Below are positions 16,684 to 26,146 of a stretch of DNA of 64,000 nt, in pieces. This DNA is from Nonomuraea sp. NBC_00507 (GTDB taxonomy: Bacteria > Actinomycetota > Actinomycetes > Streptosporangiales > Streptosporangiaceae). The position numbers and the translations under genes were made by a program. The notes beneath the pieces are model-generated. The model searched no databases. It worked only from the letters and a program-made list of their open reading frames with translations, and was not told the origin of the DNA. The DNA lies in contig NZ_CP107853.1 of the NCBI RefSeq assembly GCF_036013525.1, forward strand, positions 4,774,001 to 4,838,000. The letters run 5' to 3'. The first letter of the stretch is position 1. Each line of letters begins with the position of its first letter.

Positions 16684-19619
16684 GGTGAACCTGCCTTTCG
16701 GTCGGTTTGAATGTCTGTCTGCGTCGTCGGGCCGGGGTCGAGCAGCTCGGCCAGGTGCACCGCGGCGATGCCCTGGTCTGCGCCGAGGTGCTCCACCTGG
16801 GTGGCGCAGCCGAACCCGTCGGCCACCACCATCCCGTCGCGCAACTCGTCCAGCTTGGGGCGCAGGGCCAGGTCGGCGACGGCCATGGAGGTGTCGTAGT
16901 GCTGGGCCTCGAAGCCGAAGTTGCCCGCCAGGCCGCAGCAGCCCTCCGCCTCGGCGACCTCCCGCACGCCGAGGCGGTGCAGCAGGTCGCGTGGCCGGTG
17001 CCCGGGGAACTGGGCGTACTCGTGGCAGTGGGTCTGCAACACGACGCGGCCGGGCAGCGGGGGCGGCTCCCATCCCGGCGCGGCGAGTTCGTCCAGGGCA
17101 GCGGTGAGTGTGTGGATCCGGCGCGCCACCCGCTCGGCGGCCTCGGTGCCGAGCAACCTGGGCAGGTCGTGGGCGAGTGCGGCCGCGCAGCTCGGCTCGG
17201 GCACCACGATCGGAAGCCCCGCGTGCGGACCGCCGTCGAGCCGCGCGACCGTACGCGCCATGATGCGGCGCGCCACGGTCAGCTGGCCGGTGCTGATCCA
17301 GGTCAGCCCGCAGCACAGTCCTGCCTGCGGCGCGGCCGGCACGCCGGCGGCGGCGAGGACCCGGGAGGTGGCCGCCGCCACGTCCGGCCGGAACGCCGCG
17401 GTGAAGCTGTCGACGAACAGCAACGCTCGTGGCTTCCGCGCGCCCGGGGGAGTAGCGGGGAGGGCTGCGCGCAGGGCCTGTCGAGGGGCGAACGCGGGCA
17501 GCCGCCGCTGCGGCGCGATGCCGCCCAGCCGGGCCAGCAAGCGCCCGGCCGGGCCGCGTAGCAGTGCGTTGACCGGCCCGGCCGCCAGGGTGGCCACGCG
17601 CGCGACCGCGGGAAGCCAGCCCAGGGAGTAATGAGTACGGGGCCGCGGCCGACCGCGGTAGTGCCGGTGCAGGAACTCCGCCTTGTACGTGGCCATGTCA
17701 ACGCCCGTGGGGCAGTCAGCCGAGCACGCCTTGCACGACAGGCACAGGTCAAGCGCGTCGCGCGCCTCCTCGGAGCGCCAGCCGTCAGTGATCGCCTCGC
17801 CGCGCAGCATCTCCTGCAGGACACGCGCCCTGCCGCGCGTGGAGTCACGCTCGTCTCGGGTGGCACGGTAGCTGGGGCACATGACTCCACCCGAATCGGC
17901 ACGGCAGCGGCCGACGCCGACGCAGCGGCGCACCGCCCCGGCGAAACCGTCGGTGTCCTGCGGGAAAAGCGTCAAGGTGGGCCAGGTGCGCGCGGCGGGG
18001 GGCACGTCGAGGGCAAGGTCGGCGTCGAGCGGCGCCGGGTCGACGATGACGCCGGGGTTGAGCAGTCTTTCCGGGTCGAACAGCCGCTTGACGGCGGCGA
18101 ACAGCTCCAGCATGCGCGGCCCGTACATGATCTCCAGCAGCTCGCCGCGGGCGCGCCCGTCGCCGTGTTCTCCGGACAGGGTGCCGCCGTGCCGGGTGAC
18201 CAGCGTCGCGGCCTCGCGCAGAAACCGTCGCGCCGCCGCCCTGCCGTCGTCCGTGGACCAGTCGAAGTCGATGCGCACGTGGACGCAGCCGGCTCCGAAG
18301 TGCCCGTACAGCACGCCGCCCAGCCCGTGCGCTGTCAGCAGGGCGCGGAAGTCTCGCAGGTAGGCCGCCAGGTTCGACGGATCGACGGCCGCGTCCTCCC
18401 AGCCCGGCCACGACTCGCCACCGTCCACCAGCCGGGCGGCAAGACCGGCGCCATCCTCGCGAACCCGCCACAGTGACCTGCGTTCGGCATCGCTCTCCAC
18501 CACCCGCCCGGCCACCAGCCGCCCGCGCGAACGCAGGACGCCGAGCAGGTCCTGGGCCGTGGCCGCGGGATCATCCGTGTCTTCGCCGTCCAGTTCGACG
18601 TACAGCCAGGCACGCCCGTCCGGGAGGCCGGTGACCGAGCCGGGGCCGCGGCGGGCGCGCATGGTGGCGACGATGGCCTCGTCCATGCCCTCGACAGCGG
18701 TGGGCGACCAGCGCAGGATCTCCGGCACGTCTTCGGCGGCGGCGACCACGTCGTCGTAGCCGAGGACGAGCAGCGCGGTGGCCGAAGGCTGCGGCACCAG
18801 GCGCACGGTGGCCCCCGTGACCAGCACACAGGTGCCCTCGGTGCCGACGAGAGCGCGGGGGACGTCGAAACCGCGTTCGGGCAGCAGGTGCTGGAGCTGG
18901 TAGCCGGAGACCTGCCGCGGGATACGGCCGAGCTCGGTGCGGATCGGCGCGAGATTCTCCTCCACGAGCCGCCGCAGGTCCTTCTCCAGCCGCGCGATCC
19001 GCTCGCCGTCGGCAGGGTCGGCGGCACGCAGCCCGCCGCGCTCGGCGTACGCCAGGACGCCGTCGGCAGTGACGATCTCCAGGGACTCCACGTGCGCGCT
19101 CGTGCGTCCGTGCCGGACGGAGCGGTTGCCGCAGGCGTCGTTGCCGATCATGCCGCCGAGGGTGCAGCGGCTGTGCGAGGACGGGTCGGGGCCGAACGTC
19201 AGCCCTTCGCGTGCGGCCAGCGCGCGCAGGTCGTCCAGGACGACCCCGGCCTCCACGCGGGCGGTGCGCGTGTGGGGGTCGAGGTCCAGGACGCGGCGCA
19301 TGTGACGGGAGAAGTCCAGCACGACGCCCGGTCCGACGGCGTTGCCGGCCATGCTGGTCCCGCCGCCGCGTGCGGTGACGGGGATTCCGAGTTCGTGGCA
19401 GGCCCGGACGACGGCGCGCACGTCGCCGGCCGACCGGGGGAAGGAGACGGCCAGCGGCGGCACCCGATAGTTGGAGGCGTCGTAGGCGTACTGCGCGCGC
19501 CGGCCCACGTCCGTCTCCACATCCAGCCCGGGAGCGGTCTGCCCGAGAACATCCAGCAGCTCTCGGGCGGATGCGGGCCGGTGGGACACGCGCGAGGCGT
19601 CGCCGGGCCTGCCGGTCAT
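16680..19619 (-). CDS. FAD-linked oxidase fused to Fe-S/CCG domains (D-2-hydroxyacid dehydrogenase, YdiJ-like)
   Basis: 979 residues, three modules. First, an N-terminal FAD-binding-4 domain with VTARGGGTSMAGNAVGPG, then a GlcD-type cap domain. Second, a ferredoxin-like segment with two Cys clusters (CVGVGRCRA...MCPSYRATRDE and CLSCKACSADCP). Third, a C-terminal pair of CCG motifs (GLCCGLTW and EGCCGLAGNFGFE). Proteins of this build oxidise D-lactate or D-2-hydroxyglutarate and pass electrons to the respiratory chain. The ATG at 19619 overlaps the aminotransferase stop. Its presence next to a D-2-hydroxyacid dehydrogenase implies a D-2-hydroxy acid intermediate. Confidence 0.88.
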   Translation of the reverse strand: MTGRPGDASRVSHRPASARELLDVLGQTAPGLDVETDVGRRAQYAYDASNYRVPPLAVSFPRSAGDVRAVVRACHELGIPVTARGGGTSMAGNAVGPGVVLDFSRHMRRVLDLDPHTRTARVEAGVVLDDLRALAAREGLTFGPDPSSHSRCTLGGMIGNDACGNRSVRHGRTSAHVESLEIVTADGVLAYAERGGLRAADPADGERIARLEKDLRRLVEENLAPIRTELGRIPRQVSGYQLQHLLPERGFDVPRALVGTEGTCVLVTGATVRLVPQPSATALLVLGYDDVVAAAEDVPEILRWSPTAVEGMDEAIVATMRARRGPGSVTGLPDGRAWLYVELDGEDTDDPAATAQDLLGVLRSRGRLVAGRVVESDAERRSLWRVREDGAGLAARLVDGGESWPGWEDAAVDPSNLAAYLRDFRALLTAHGLGGVLYGHFGAGCVHVRIDFDWSTDDGRAAARRFLREAATLVTRHGGTLSGEHGDGRARGELLEIMYGPRMLELFAAVKRLFDPERLLNPGVIVDPAPLDADLALDVPPAARTWPTLTLFPQDTDGFAGAVRRCVGVGRCRADSGGVMCPSYRATRDERDSTRGRARVLQEMLRGEAITDGWRSEEARDALDLCLSCKACSADCPTGVDMATYKAEFLHRHYRGRPRPRTHYSLGWLPAVARVATLAAGPVNALLRGPAGRLLARLGGIAPQRRLPAFAPRQALRAALPATPPGARKPRALLFVDSFTAAFRPDVAAATSRVLAAAGVPAAPQAGLCCGLTWISTGQLTVARRIMARTVARLDGGPHAGLPIVVPEPSCAAALAHDLPRLLGTEAAERVARRIHTLTAALDELAAPGWEPPPLPGRVVLQTHCHEYAQFPGHRPRDLLHRLGVREVAEAEGCCGLAGNFGFEAQHYDTSMAVADLALRPKLDELRDGMVVADGFGCATQVEHLGADQGIAAVHLAELLDPGPTTQTDIQTDRKAGSP

Positions 19620-20875
19620 CTGCCGGACACTCCGGCCCGCACCGCCGCGCTCCAGGCGCGGAGGCCCTCGTCCACTCCCGCCTCGTCGATGACCAGCGCC
19701 GGGATCATGCGCACGACGTTGTTCCAGGCGCCGCACAGGAGCAGCAAGAGTCCTTCCTCGATGGCGGCCTGCTGGACGCGGGCGGCGATCTCGGGAGCGG
19801 GCCGGCCATCCTCGGTGACGAATTCGCTGGCCAGCATCAGGCCCAGTCCGCGCACGTCGCCGATGCAGGAGTGCTGGGCGGCCACCTCCTCCAGCCCGGC
19901 GCGCAGTCGCTTGCCCATGGCCTCAGCGTTCTCCACGAGGCGTTCCTCGCGGACCGTGCGCAGGGTGGCGACGGCGGCCGCGCAGGCGACGGCGTTGGCG
20001 CCGTACGTGCCGCCCTGCGACCCTGGCCAGGCCCGGCTCATCAGCTCCTCGGAGGCCGCGATGCCGGACAGGGGGAAGCCGCTGGCCAGGCCCTTGGCCG
20101 TGACCAGGATGTCCGGGGTGACACCGAAGTGGTCGTGCCCCCAGAACCGGCCGGTGCGGCCCACACCCGTCTGCACCTCGTCCATGACGAGCAGGAACCC
20201 GTGCCGGTCCGCCCGTTCCCGCAGCCCTTCCATGAAGGCGCGCGTCGCCGGCACGTATCCACCCTCGCCGAGCACCGGCTCCACGACGACCGCCGCCGTG
20301 TCGGCAGGCGAGGAGATCGTCTGCAACACGTAGTCGAGCTCCTGGAGGGCGAAGCGGGTCGCCGTGTCCTCGTCCCAGCCATACCGGTAGGCGGCCGGGA
20401 ACGGCGTGACCACCACGCCCGGCATCAGCGGCGCGAACCCGGAACGGAAACGGGTGCCCGACGTCGTCATGGACGCCGCTGCCACGGTCCGGCCGTGGAA
20501 GCCGCCATGACAGACCACGATGTTGGGCCGGCCGGTCGCCTGGCGGGCCAGCCGCAGCGCGGCCTCCACCGCCTCGCTGCCTGAGTTGGTGAAGAAGAGA
20601 CTGTCCAGCCCCTCAGGAAGCACCTCGCCCAGCTCGGCGACCAGCTCCTGGAGCGGCCGGTGCATGACGGTCGTGTACTGGCCGTGGATGAGTGTCGCCA
20701 CCTGCTCCTGGGCAGCGGCGACCACCCTGGGATGGCAGTGGCCGGTGCTGGTGACCCCGATGCCCGCGGTGAAGTCCAGGTAGCGACGGCCGTCCTCACC
20801 GTACAGGTGAACTCCCTCACCACGGACCGCCACCACGGGGGTCGCCTGGCGGAGGTGCGGCGACAGATTGGTCAT
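19616..20875 (-). CDS. gabT: class III aminotransferase, 4-aminobutyrate aminotransferase-like
   Basis: 419 residues. Phosphate-binding FFTNSGSEAVEAALRLAR, cofactor Asp in LVMDEVQTGVGRTG, Schiff-base Lys in LVTAKGLASGFPLSG, and the conserved GTYGANAVACAAA. The GXGRTG and GSEA forms are those of GabT-type omega-aminotransferases, which convert GABA plus 2-oxoglutarate to succinate semialdehyde and glutamate. The ATG at 20875 has GGGAG about 8 nt upstream; more upstream in-frame codons look non-coding. It is the first gene of a four-gene operon divergent from a PucR regulator, a common arrangement for GABA catabolism. Another omega-amino acid is possible. Confidence 0.85.
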   Translation of the reverse strand: MTNLSPHLRQATPVVAVRGEGVHLYGEDGRRYLDFTAGIGVTSTGHCHPRVVAAAQEQVATLIHGQYTTVMHRPLQELVAELGEVLPEGLDSLFFTNSGSEAVEAALRLARQATGRPNIVVCHGGFHGRTVAAASMTTSGTRFRSGFAPLMPGVVVTPFPAAYRYGWDEDTATRFALQELDYVLQTISSPADTAAVVVEPVLGEGGYVPATRAFMEGLRERADRHGFLLVMDEVQTGVGRTGRFWGHDHFGVTPDILVTAKGLASGFPLSGIAASEELMSRAWPGSQGGTYGANAVACAAAVATLRTVREERLVENAEAMGKRLRAGLEEVAAQHSCIGDVRGLGLMLASEFVTEDGRPAPEIAARVQQAAIEEGLLLLLCGAWNNVVRMIPALVIDEAGVDEGLRAWSAAVRAGVSGR

Positions 20876-21037
20876 ACTCGTCTCCCAGACTGCTGGTCGT
20901 CGGTCGCGTGGCATCCGAGCATGGCTGAGCCACAATGGCCGGACAACGGATGATGTGTCCGCCCCGCAACCCCTCTCTGGACGAAGTGTCAACCTGCCGT
21001 TTCAGCACGTCACCCGGGTCACGTACGGTGAGGAGCC
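20876..21037. promoter_or_regulatory. divergent promoter region between gabT-like operon and PucR gene
   Basis: 162 bp without a gene. It holds a perfect 11-bp palindrome TGGCTGAGCCA (20922-20932) and an inverted pair GGACA-N10-TGTCC (20941-20960). These are candidate PucR-binding sites that would serve both directions. GGTGAGGAG precedes the PucR start codon. Confidence 0.4.
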
Positions 21038-22693
21038 ATGACAGGAGCACCGGATCAGGTCCCATCGCCGGCCGCGGCGCCGGTGCGCGGCCGCGTGCTC
21101 ACCGTCGCCGATGTGCTTGCCCTTCCCGTCTTGGCTGCCGGCCGGCCCCAGGTGGTCGCGGGCGAGTCACAGCTCGGGCGCTCGGTCCGCTGGGTGCACA
21201 TCACAGAGCTGACCGACCCGGCCTCCTTCCTCAAGGGGGGCGAGCTGGTCCTGACCACGGGCATGCCGCTGCCCCGCGAACCGGCACTGGTGCGGCGCTA
21301 CGTCGACGAGCTGGCCACGGTCGGCGCCGCCGGTCTCGTTCTGGAACTCGTCCGGCGCTACCACCGCCCGCCTGAGGAACTGGTGCGCGCATGCAGAGCA
21401 CATGATCTGCCGCTGGTGCTGCTGTCCAGGGACGTCAACTTCCTGGAGGTCACCCAGGTCGTCCACGAGCTCCTGCTCGGCAACCAGGTGGAGACGCTGC
21501 GCCGGACACAGGAGATTCACGAGACGTTCACCGGCCTGACCTTGAGGGGCGCCGGGGCCGCAGAGGTGATGCGCGCCGCGGCCGAGATGAGCGGCCGGGC
21601 GGTCGTGCTGGAGAACCAGGCACATCAGGCGCTGATCTGCGAGCCGTCGGCCCGCACCGTGGAGGAAGTCCTCACGGATTGGGAGCGGCGCTCCCGCGCG
21701 ACGCCGCCGACCGACTCCGCGGCGGTGAGCGGCCCTGAAGGATGGCTGGCGTGCCCGGTGGAATACCGAGGGGAGCGCTGCGGGCGCGTGGTCATGCTGC
21801 CCGACCGCACCGCCGTGGAACCCGCCTTCGCCGAGGTGGACACGTCGGTGCTGGAACGGGCGGCGATGTCCCTGGCGATCTCCCGCCTCATCCACCCGGC
21901 GGCCTGGGAGCGCGGAGCGCACCGCGGGGCCCTGCTGGATCTGGCCGAGCAGCGTTACCGGACCGCCGGCGAGGCAGCGGTCCGCACGGCGGCGCTCGGC
22001 CTGCCCGCCCGCGACTGCCGGTACGTCGTGGTCCTCGTGGACCTGCCCGGCGACGAGTCCCGCGTGAGCGTCGCGGAACTCGAGGAAAGCCTGGTGAAGG
22101 AGGTCACGGCGGCCGGCGTCCCCGCGCTCGTGGGTGAGCTGGGCGCCGGACGGATCGGTGTGCTGGTCGGGCTGCGGCACACCAAGCAGTGGAGGCCCGC
22201 GGTCGAGCTGATCGGCCGCGCCGCCATGGAACTGGCCCCGCAAGCGATTGTGAGCGTCGGCTCGGAAGTGGCCGACCTCGCCCAGGCCGCGCGGTCCTTC
22301 CGGGACGCCTCTCACGTCGCGGAGTCGGCCCTGCCCGGCACGTCCTCCCGCAAGCCTTACCACGAGCTGTCGGACATCGGGCTGCGGCAGCTGCTGTACG
22401 CGCTGCGCTCGGACGTACGCCTCCAGGGCTATGTGGAGCGCCAGGTGGGCCGGCTCATCGACTACGATCACCGGCACAACACCGATCTGGTGTCCACGCT
22501 GCGCCACTACCTGGATGCCGCAGGCAACAAGACGGTCGCCGCCCAGGCGGCGGATCTGTCGCGGCAGACGCTCTACCAGCGGCTGCACATCATCGAACGG
22601 CTGCTCGGCTCCGACTTGGAGTCCGGGCAGCGGCGCACCGAGCTGCACGTGGCCCTGACGGCCCTCGACGTCCTTCGCCTCGGCTCCCGCTGA
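21038..22693 (+). CDS. PucR-family transcriptional regulator
   Basis: 551 residues. The N-terminal PucR ligand domain begins TVADVLALPVLAAGRPQV and includes LKGGELVLTTGMPL (about residues 20-150). A middle region resembles the GGDEF-like part of CdaR/PucR proteins. The C-terminal helix-turn-helix (DLVSTLRHYLDAAGNKTV...QTLYQRLHIIERLL) ends the protein, as usual for this family. Related regulators control purine, GABA and polyamine catabolism. It is divergent from the gabT-like operon, which it probably controls. The ATG has GAGGAG 2-8 nt upstream. Confidence 0.9.
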   Translation: MTGAPDQVPSPAAAPVRGRVLTVADVLALPVLAAGRPQVVAGESQLGRSVRWVHITELTDPASFLKGGELVLTTGMPLPREPALVRRYVDELATVGAAGLVLELVRRYHRPPEELVRACRAHDLPLVLLSRDVNFLEVTQVVHELLLGNQVETLRRTQEIHETFTGLTLRGAGAAEVMRAAAEMSGRAVVLENQAHQALICEPSARTVEEVLTDWERRSRATPPTDSAAVSGPEGWLACPVEYRGERCGRVVMLPDRTAVEPAFAEVDTSVLERAAMSLAISRLIHPAAWERGAHRGALLDLAEQRYRTAGEAAVRTAALGLPARDCRYVVVLVDLPGDESRVSVAELEESLVKEVTAAGVPALVGELGAGRIGVLVGLRHTKQWRPAVELIGRAAMELAPQAIVSVGSEVADLAQAARSFRDASHVAESALPGTSSRKPYHELSDIGLRQLLYALRSDVRLQGYVERQVGRLIDYDHRHNTDLVSTLRHYLDAAGNKTVAAQAADLSRQTLYQRLHIIERLLGSDLESGQRRTELHVALTALDVLRLGSR

Positions 22694-22722
22694 ATGGCAG
22701 GGGTTGATTGAAAGCGAAACAG

Positions 22723-22741
22723 TTAAGTTAGGCTAACTTTA
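22723..22741. promoter_or_regulatory. iron box (DtxR/IdeR/DmdR-type operator)
   Basis: TTAAGTTAGGCTAACTTTA matches the actinobacterial iron-box consensus (TTAGGTTAGGCTAACCTAA) at 16 of 19 positions. It contains a perfect 15-bp palindrome AAGTTAG-G-CTAACTT. It lies 39 bp before the start codon of a solute-binding protein. It should be bound by an Fe(II)-loaded DtxR-type repressor, turning the transport genes on in iron starvation. Confidence 0.8.
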
Positions 22742-22780
22742 TCGCGATCAATTCGGACCAGGCACCACAGGACTGCTCTT

Positions 22781-24292
22781 ATGCGCACAATCCCCCTCCG
22801 CGTCGCCGCGGCGCTGCTCCTTACTTCACTACTCGCCGGCTGCTTCTCGGATGGCTCCGCCGGCAGGGGCGGCGCCCGGTCCGAGCAGCGCATCACAGTC
22901 GCCCTGGCCGTGCCACCGGCCCAGGCCCTCTCTCCCTACAGCAACGACGCCACGGTGCTGAGCAAGCTCTCCGTCGTCGAAGGCCTGACCAGGCTCGACG
23001 CCGACGGCACCGCGAAGCCCGCACTCGCCGTTTCCTGGAAACAGGCCGACGACACCACGTGGACTTTCGAACTACGCGACGCCTACTTTCAGGACGGGAC
23101 GAAGGTCACCGCCGAAGCCGTCGCGAACGCCCTTGCACACGCCTCCGACGCCGAGCCGGCACCGCGCGTGCTGAGCGACATCGAGCTGACCGCCAAGGCG
23201 CAGGACGCCCACACCGTCGTCCTCACCACCGGCACCGTCGACCCTGTCCTGCCGCTGCGCCTGGCCTCTCCCGCCCTGGGCATCCTCTCCCCGAAGGCAT
23301 ATGGATCCAACGGTGCCGTCAGCCCGATCGGTGCCGGCACCGGCCCCTTCAAGATCTCCAAGCTCAGCGGAAAGACCCAAGCCGTCCTTGACCGCTTCGA
23401 CGGCTACTGGGGCGGCAAGGCCAAGGCCGCCGGCATCGACGTGTCGTGGATCGCCGACGGCACCGCTCGCGCCAACGCCCTGCGCGGCGGATCGGTCGAC
23501 ATCGCCGAGTGGATCCCCACCTCCCAGGCTGAGCTCCTCGCACCCGGAACCCTCCACGAGGTCCCGTCCACCCGAACCGACAGCCTGCTGCTCAACACCG
23601 GCAGCGGCGTCTTCCGGGACGCCGCGATGCGCGCCGCCGCCCGCGAGGCCGTCGAGCCCGACGCGCTCGTGGACAGTGTCTTCGGCGGCTACGCCGACGC
23701 CGCCCAGGGACTGTTCGGCCCCGCCATCCCCTGGACCCGGGACAAGCACGTCACCGTCCAGCACGTCGTGAAGGCCGCCACCGCCGAGCAGGTCAACCAG
23801 CAGACCGGCGGCACAGCCATCACCCTGGCCACCTACACCAATCGCACCGAACTGCCCGAGGTGGCCAGCGTGCTCCAGCAGCAACTGGAGAAGGCCGGAT
23901 TCACCGTGAAGCAGGACGTCCGTGAATATACGCAGATGGAGGCCGATCTGCTCGCAGGGAAGTACGACGCGCTGGTCTTCTCCCGGGTGACGCTCCTCGA
24001 CACCGGCGACCCGGTCGCCTACCTGGCCAGCGACTACACCAGCAAGGGCTCCTACAACATCACCCGGCTCGCCGAACCGGCCGTCGACCGGGCCATTTCG
24101 GCCGCCGCCGAGTCCGGCGCCGGCACGCGCCAGGACAAGGTGATGGCCGCCGAAGCCGCCGTCCTGTCCACCGACGCCGTCGTGCCGCTCATCCACGAAA
24201 AGGTCCTGCAGGGTATCTCCACCGACGTCGAAGGCGCCATCCTTGATCCGCGCGAGCGCTCCTTGGTAGGCCTCGACACCCGGCTGAAGTAG
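22781..24292 (+). CDS. ABC transporter substrate-binding lipoprotein, Dpp/Nik/Opp class (SBP family 5)
   Basis: 503 residues. Signal peptide with lipobox LLAGC (Cys21), then a family-5 solute-binding body: LSVVEGLTRLDADGTAKPAL, WTFELRDAYFQDGTKVTAEAV, and GTGPFKISKL. The family binds peptides, nickel chelates, opines and some siderophore-like metallophores. The iron box directly upstream suggests uptake of an iron or metal chelate rather than a peptide. It is followed 24 bp later by a fused permease gene. No Trp/Arg ligand assignment is possible from sequence alone. Confidence 0.88.
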   Translation: MRTIPLRVAAALLLTSLLAGCFSDGSAGRGGARSEQRITVALAVPPAQALSPYSNDATVLSKLSVVEGLTRLDADGTAKPALAVSWKQADDTTWTFELRDAYFQDGTKVTAEAVANALAHASDAEPAPRVLSDIELTAKAQDAHTVVLTTGTVDPVLPLRLASPALGILSPKAYGSNGAVSPIGAGTGPFKISKLSGKTQAVLDRFDGYWGGKAKAAGIDVSWIADGTARANALRGGSVDIAEWIPTSQAELLAPGTLHEVPSTRTDSLLLNTGSGVFRDAAMRAAAREAVEPDALVDSVFGGYADAAQGLFGPAIPWTRDKHVTVQHVVKAATAEQVNQQTGGTAITLATYTNRTELPEVASVLQQQLEKAGFTVKQDVREYTQMEADLLAGKYDALVFSRVTLLDTGDPVAYLASDYTSKGSYNITRLAEPAVDRAISAAAESGAGTRQDKVMAAEAAVLSTDAVVPLIHEKVLQGISTDVEGAILDPRERSLVGLDTRLK

Positions 24293-24316
24293 CCGAAGCG
24301 GTCACGAGGGCCCCAC

Positions 24317-26098
24317 ATGAGCGTCACCACAGCGGAGTCGCGGCTCCGCCCGCCGGCCCGCGGCTCCGGCGGCCGTTGGGCCGGCCTCTTCGGCGCTCTG
24401 TTCGCCGGGGCCGGGCTGCTGACCGTCATCGCCCTGCTGCCCTGGATCTCCGGTACGGACGCGGCGCTCACCGTCCTGCGTGCCCGTTCCGGCGAGCAGG
24501 ACCCGTCCCCGGAGGCACTGGCCGCCGTACGTGAACAACTCGGTCTGGACGCCGGTCCGGTGGCCGCCCTCCGCCACTGGCTGGGAGCTCTGGTACGTGG
24601 CGACGCGGGGACCTCCTGGGTCTCCGGCGAGCCGGTGGCGCCCGCCCTCGGCACCGCGCTCGGCGTCTCACTCACCCTCACCTCGGCCGCACTCGTGGTC
24701 ACCCTCACCGTCGCCGCGATGGTCTGCGCCCGGACGCTGTGGTTGGGCGCCCATCGCCGGCTCACTCGCAACAGGGCCGGAATCGGTGCGGCGGTGGTGG
24801 CGGCGCTGCCCAAGTTCCTGCTCGCAGCCGTGCTCTCCACCGTCCTCGGCGTGCACCTGGGCTGGTTTCCGCCGTATGGCTGGGAGGGGCCGTCGTCGAT
24901 GGTGCTGCCCGCGCTCGCCCTCGGTGTACCCTCCGGCGCGATGATCGGCGGACTGCTCGACCAGGCGCTGCCCGCCGCGTTCCGTGAGCCCTGGACCCGT
25001 GCGGCGACCGCCAGTGGAATGCCGCCTGGATGGATCATGCGTGCCGCGCTGCGCCGCACGGTGCCCGGCGTACTCCCGCAACTGCTGCCCACCGTGGTCA
25101 GCCTGGCCGGGGGCGCGGTCGCCGTCGAGAAGATCTACGCCATTCCCGGCCTCGGCATGCTCACCCTCGATGCCGCCATCGCGCAGGACCTGCCCGTCCT
25201 GCAGAGCGGAAGCCTCGCCCTGATCCTGCTCGGCACCGGCGCGGGACTGATCGTACGCTTGGCACGACGCGCCATGCTCGGGCCTGCTCTACGCGATGGG
25301 GCGCTGCCGTCGCTACCCCTGCCCGGTCTGCATACTGGACGTGCGCTGCCGGCCGTGGCCGTCGGGTGCGCCCTGCTGCTCGCCACCGTCGTCGGGCTCG
25401 GGCTGTTGCGTGACCCCATCCAGGTGGACACCGCCGGGCGGCTGTTGGCGCCCTCGTACGAGCATCCGCTCGGCACCGACGCGCTCGGGCGCGATCTGCT
25501 CGCCCGGCTGGGACACGGCGCACTCCGCACCGCGGCGCTGGCCTTCGCCGTCACCGCCGTCAGCCTTGTCCTCGGTGTGCTCGCCGGACTGGCGCGCCAG
25601 GTCACGGCCGGTCTGACCGACATCGTGTCCACCTTGCCGGTGATCCTGGCGGGCCTGCTGGTCACCGCCGTCACCGGACCGTCGGCGCTCGGCGCTGCGC
25701 TGGCCGTCTGCCTCGTCGGGTGGAGCCCGTACGCCGCCCAGACCGCCGCGCTGTTGGAGCAGGAACGCGCCGCAACGCACATAGCCGTCTCCGTGGCCCT
25801 GGGGGCGAGCCGCCGCCACCTGATCCGGCGTCATCTGATGCCCGCCCTGGTCCCGCCACTGCTGCGCAACGCCCTGCTGCGGCTGCCGACCGTCGTCCTC
25901 GTCCTTGCCTCCCTCGGTTTCCTCGGGCTCGGCGAGCAGCCGCCCGTACCCGAATGGGGGCGGTTGCTGTCGGAGAACCAGTCATACGCGGAGCTCGCGC
26001 CGTGGACGGTTCTCGGCCCGGCCGCCGCACTCTCCCTTCTGGCAGTGCTCGCCGTCGCGGCGACAGCTCTGCTGAGTCGCGCCGGCCGACGAGCCTGA
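24317..26098 (+). CDS. fused DppB-DppC ABC transporter permease
   Basis: 593 residues, about twice the normal length, because two permeases are joined. The N-terminal half (about 1-325) is DppB-like, with the EAA-type loop EPWTRAATASGMPPGWIMRA and AVEKIYAIPGLGMLTLDAAI. The C-terminal half is DppC-like, with HPLGTDALGRDLLARLGHG and the loop AVSVALGASRRHLIRRHLMP. About 11-12 membrane helices are expected. It should form a complete channel with the upstream binding protein. No ATPase gene follows: the next gene is an amidase on the other strand. An ATPase encoded elsewhere must serve it, or the system is incomplete. Confidence 0.88.
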   Translation: MSVTTAESRLRPPARGSGGRWAGLFGALFAGAGLLTVIALLPWISGTDAALTVLRARSGEQDPSPEALAAVREQLGLDAGPVAALRHWLGALVRGDAGTSWVSGEPVAPALGTALGVSLTLTSAALVVTLTVAAMVCARTLWLGAHRRLTRNRAGIGAAVVAALPKFLLAAVLSTVLGVHLGWFPPYGWEGPSSMVLPALALGVPSGAMIGGLLDQALPAAFREPWTRAATASGMPPGWIMRAALRRTVPGVLPQLLPTVVSLAGGAVAVEKIYAIPGLGMLTLDAAIAQDLPVLQSGSLALILLGTGAGLIVRLARRAMLGPALRDGALPSLPLPGLHTGRALPAVAVGCALLLATVVGLGLLRDPIQVDTAGRLLAPSYEHPLGTDALGRDLLARLGHGALRTAALAFAVTAVSLVLGVLAGLARQVTAGLTDIVSTLPVILAGLLVTAVTGPSALGAALAVCLVGWSPYAAQTAALLEQERAATHIAVSVALGASRRHLIRRHLMPALVPPLLRNALLRLPTVVLVLASLGFLGLGEQPPVPEWGRLLSENQSYAELAPWTVLGPAAALSLLAVLAVAATALLSRAGRRA

Positions 26099-26118
26099 AC
26101 CCTCTCTCCGGAATTGTC

Positions 26119-26146
26119 GTCTGGTCCGGGCCTCCAACGACCAGAC
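26119..26146. terminator. stem-loop terminator after the fused permease gene
   Basis: GTCTGGTC and GACCAGAC form a perfect 8-bp stem around a 12-nt loop, 20 bp after the permease stop. There is no U-tract, which is common in actinobacterial terminators. It may also serve the convergent amidase operon. Confidence 0.6.

Noticed and set aside
19620..19736. N-terminal extension of the FAD/Fe-S oxidase into the aminotransferase gene
   Set aside because: The family start and the ATGA overlap place the start at 19619; the extension is Arg/Gly-rich shadow sequence.
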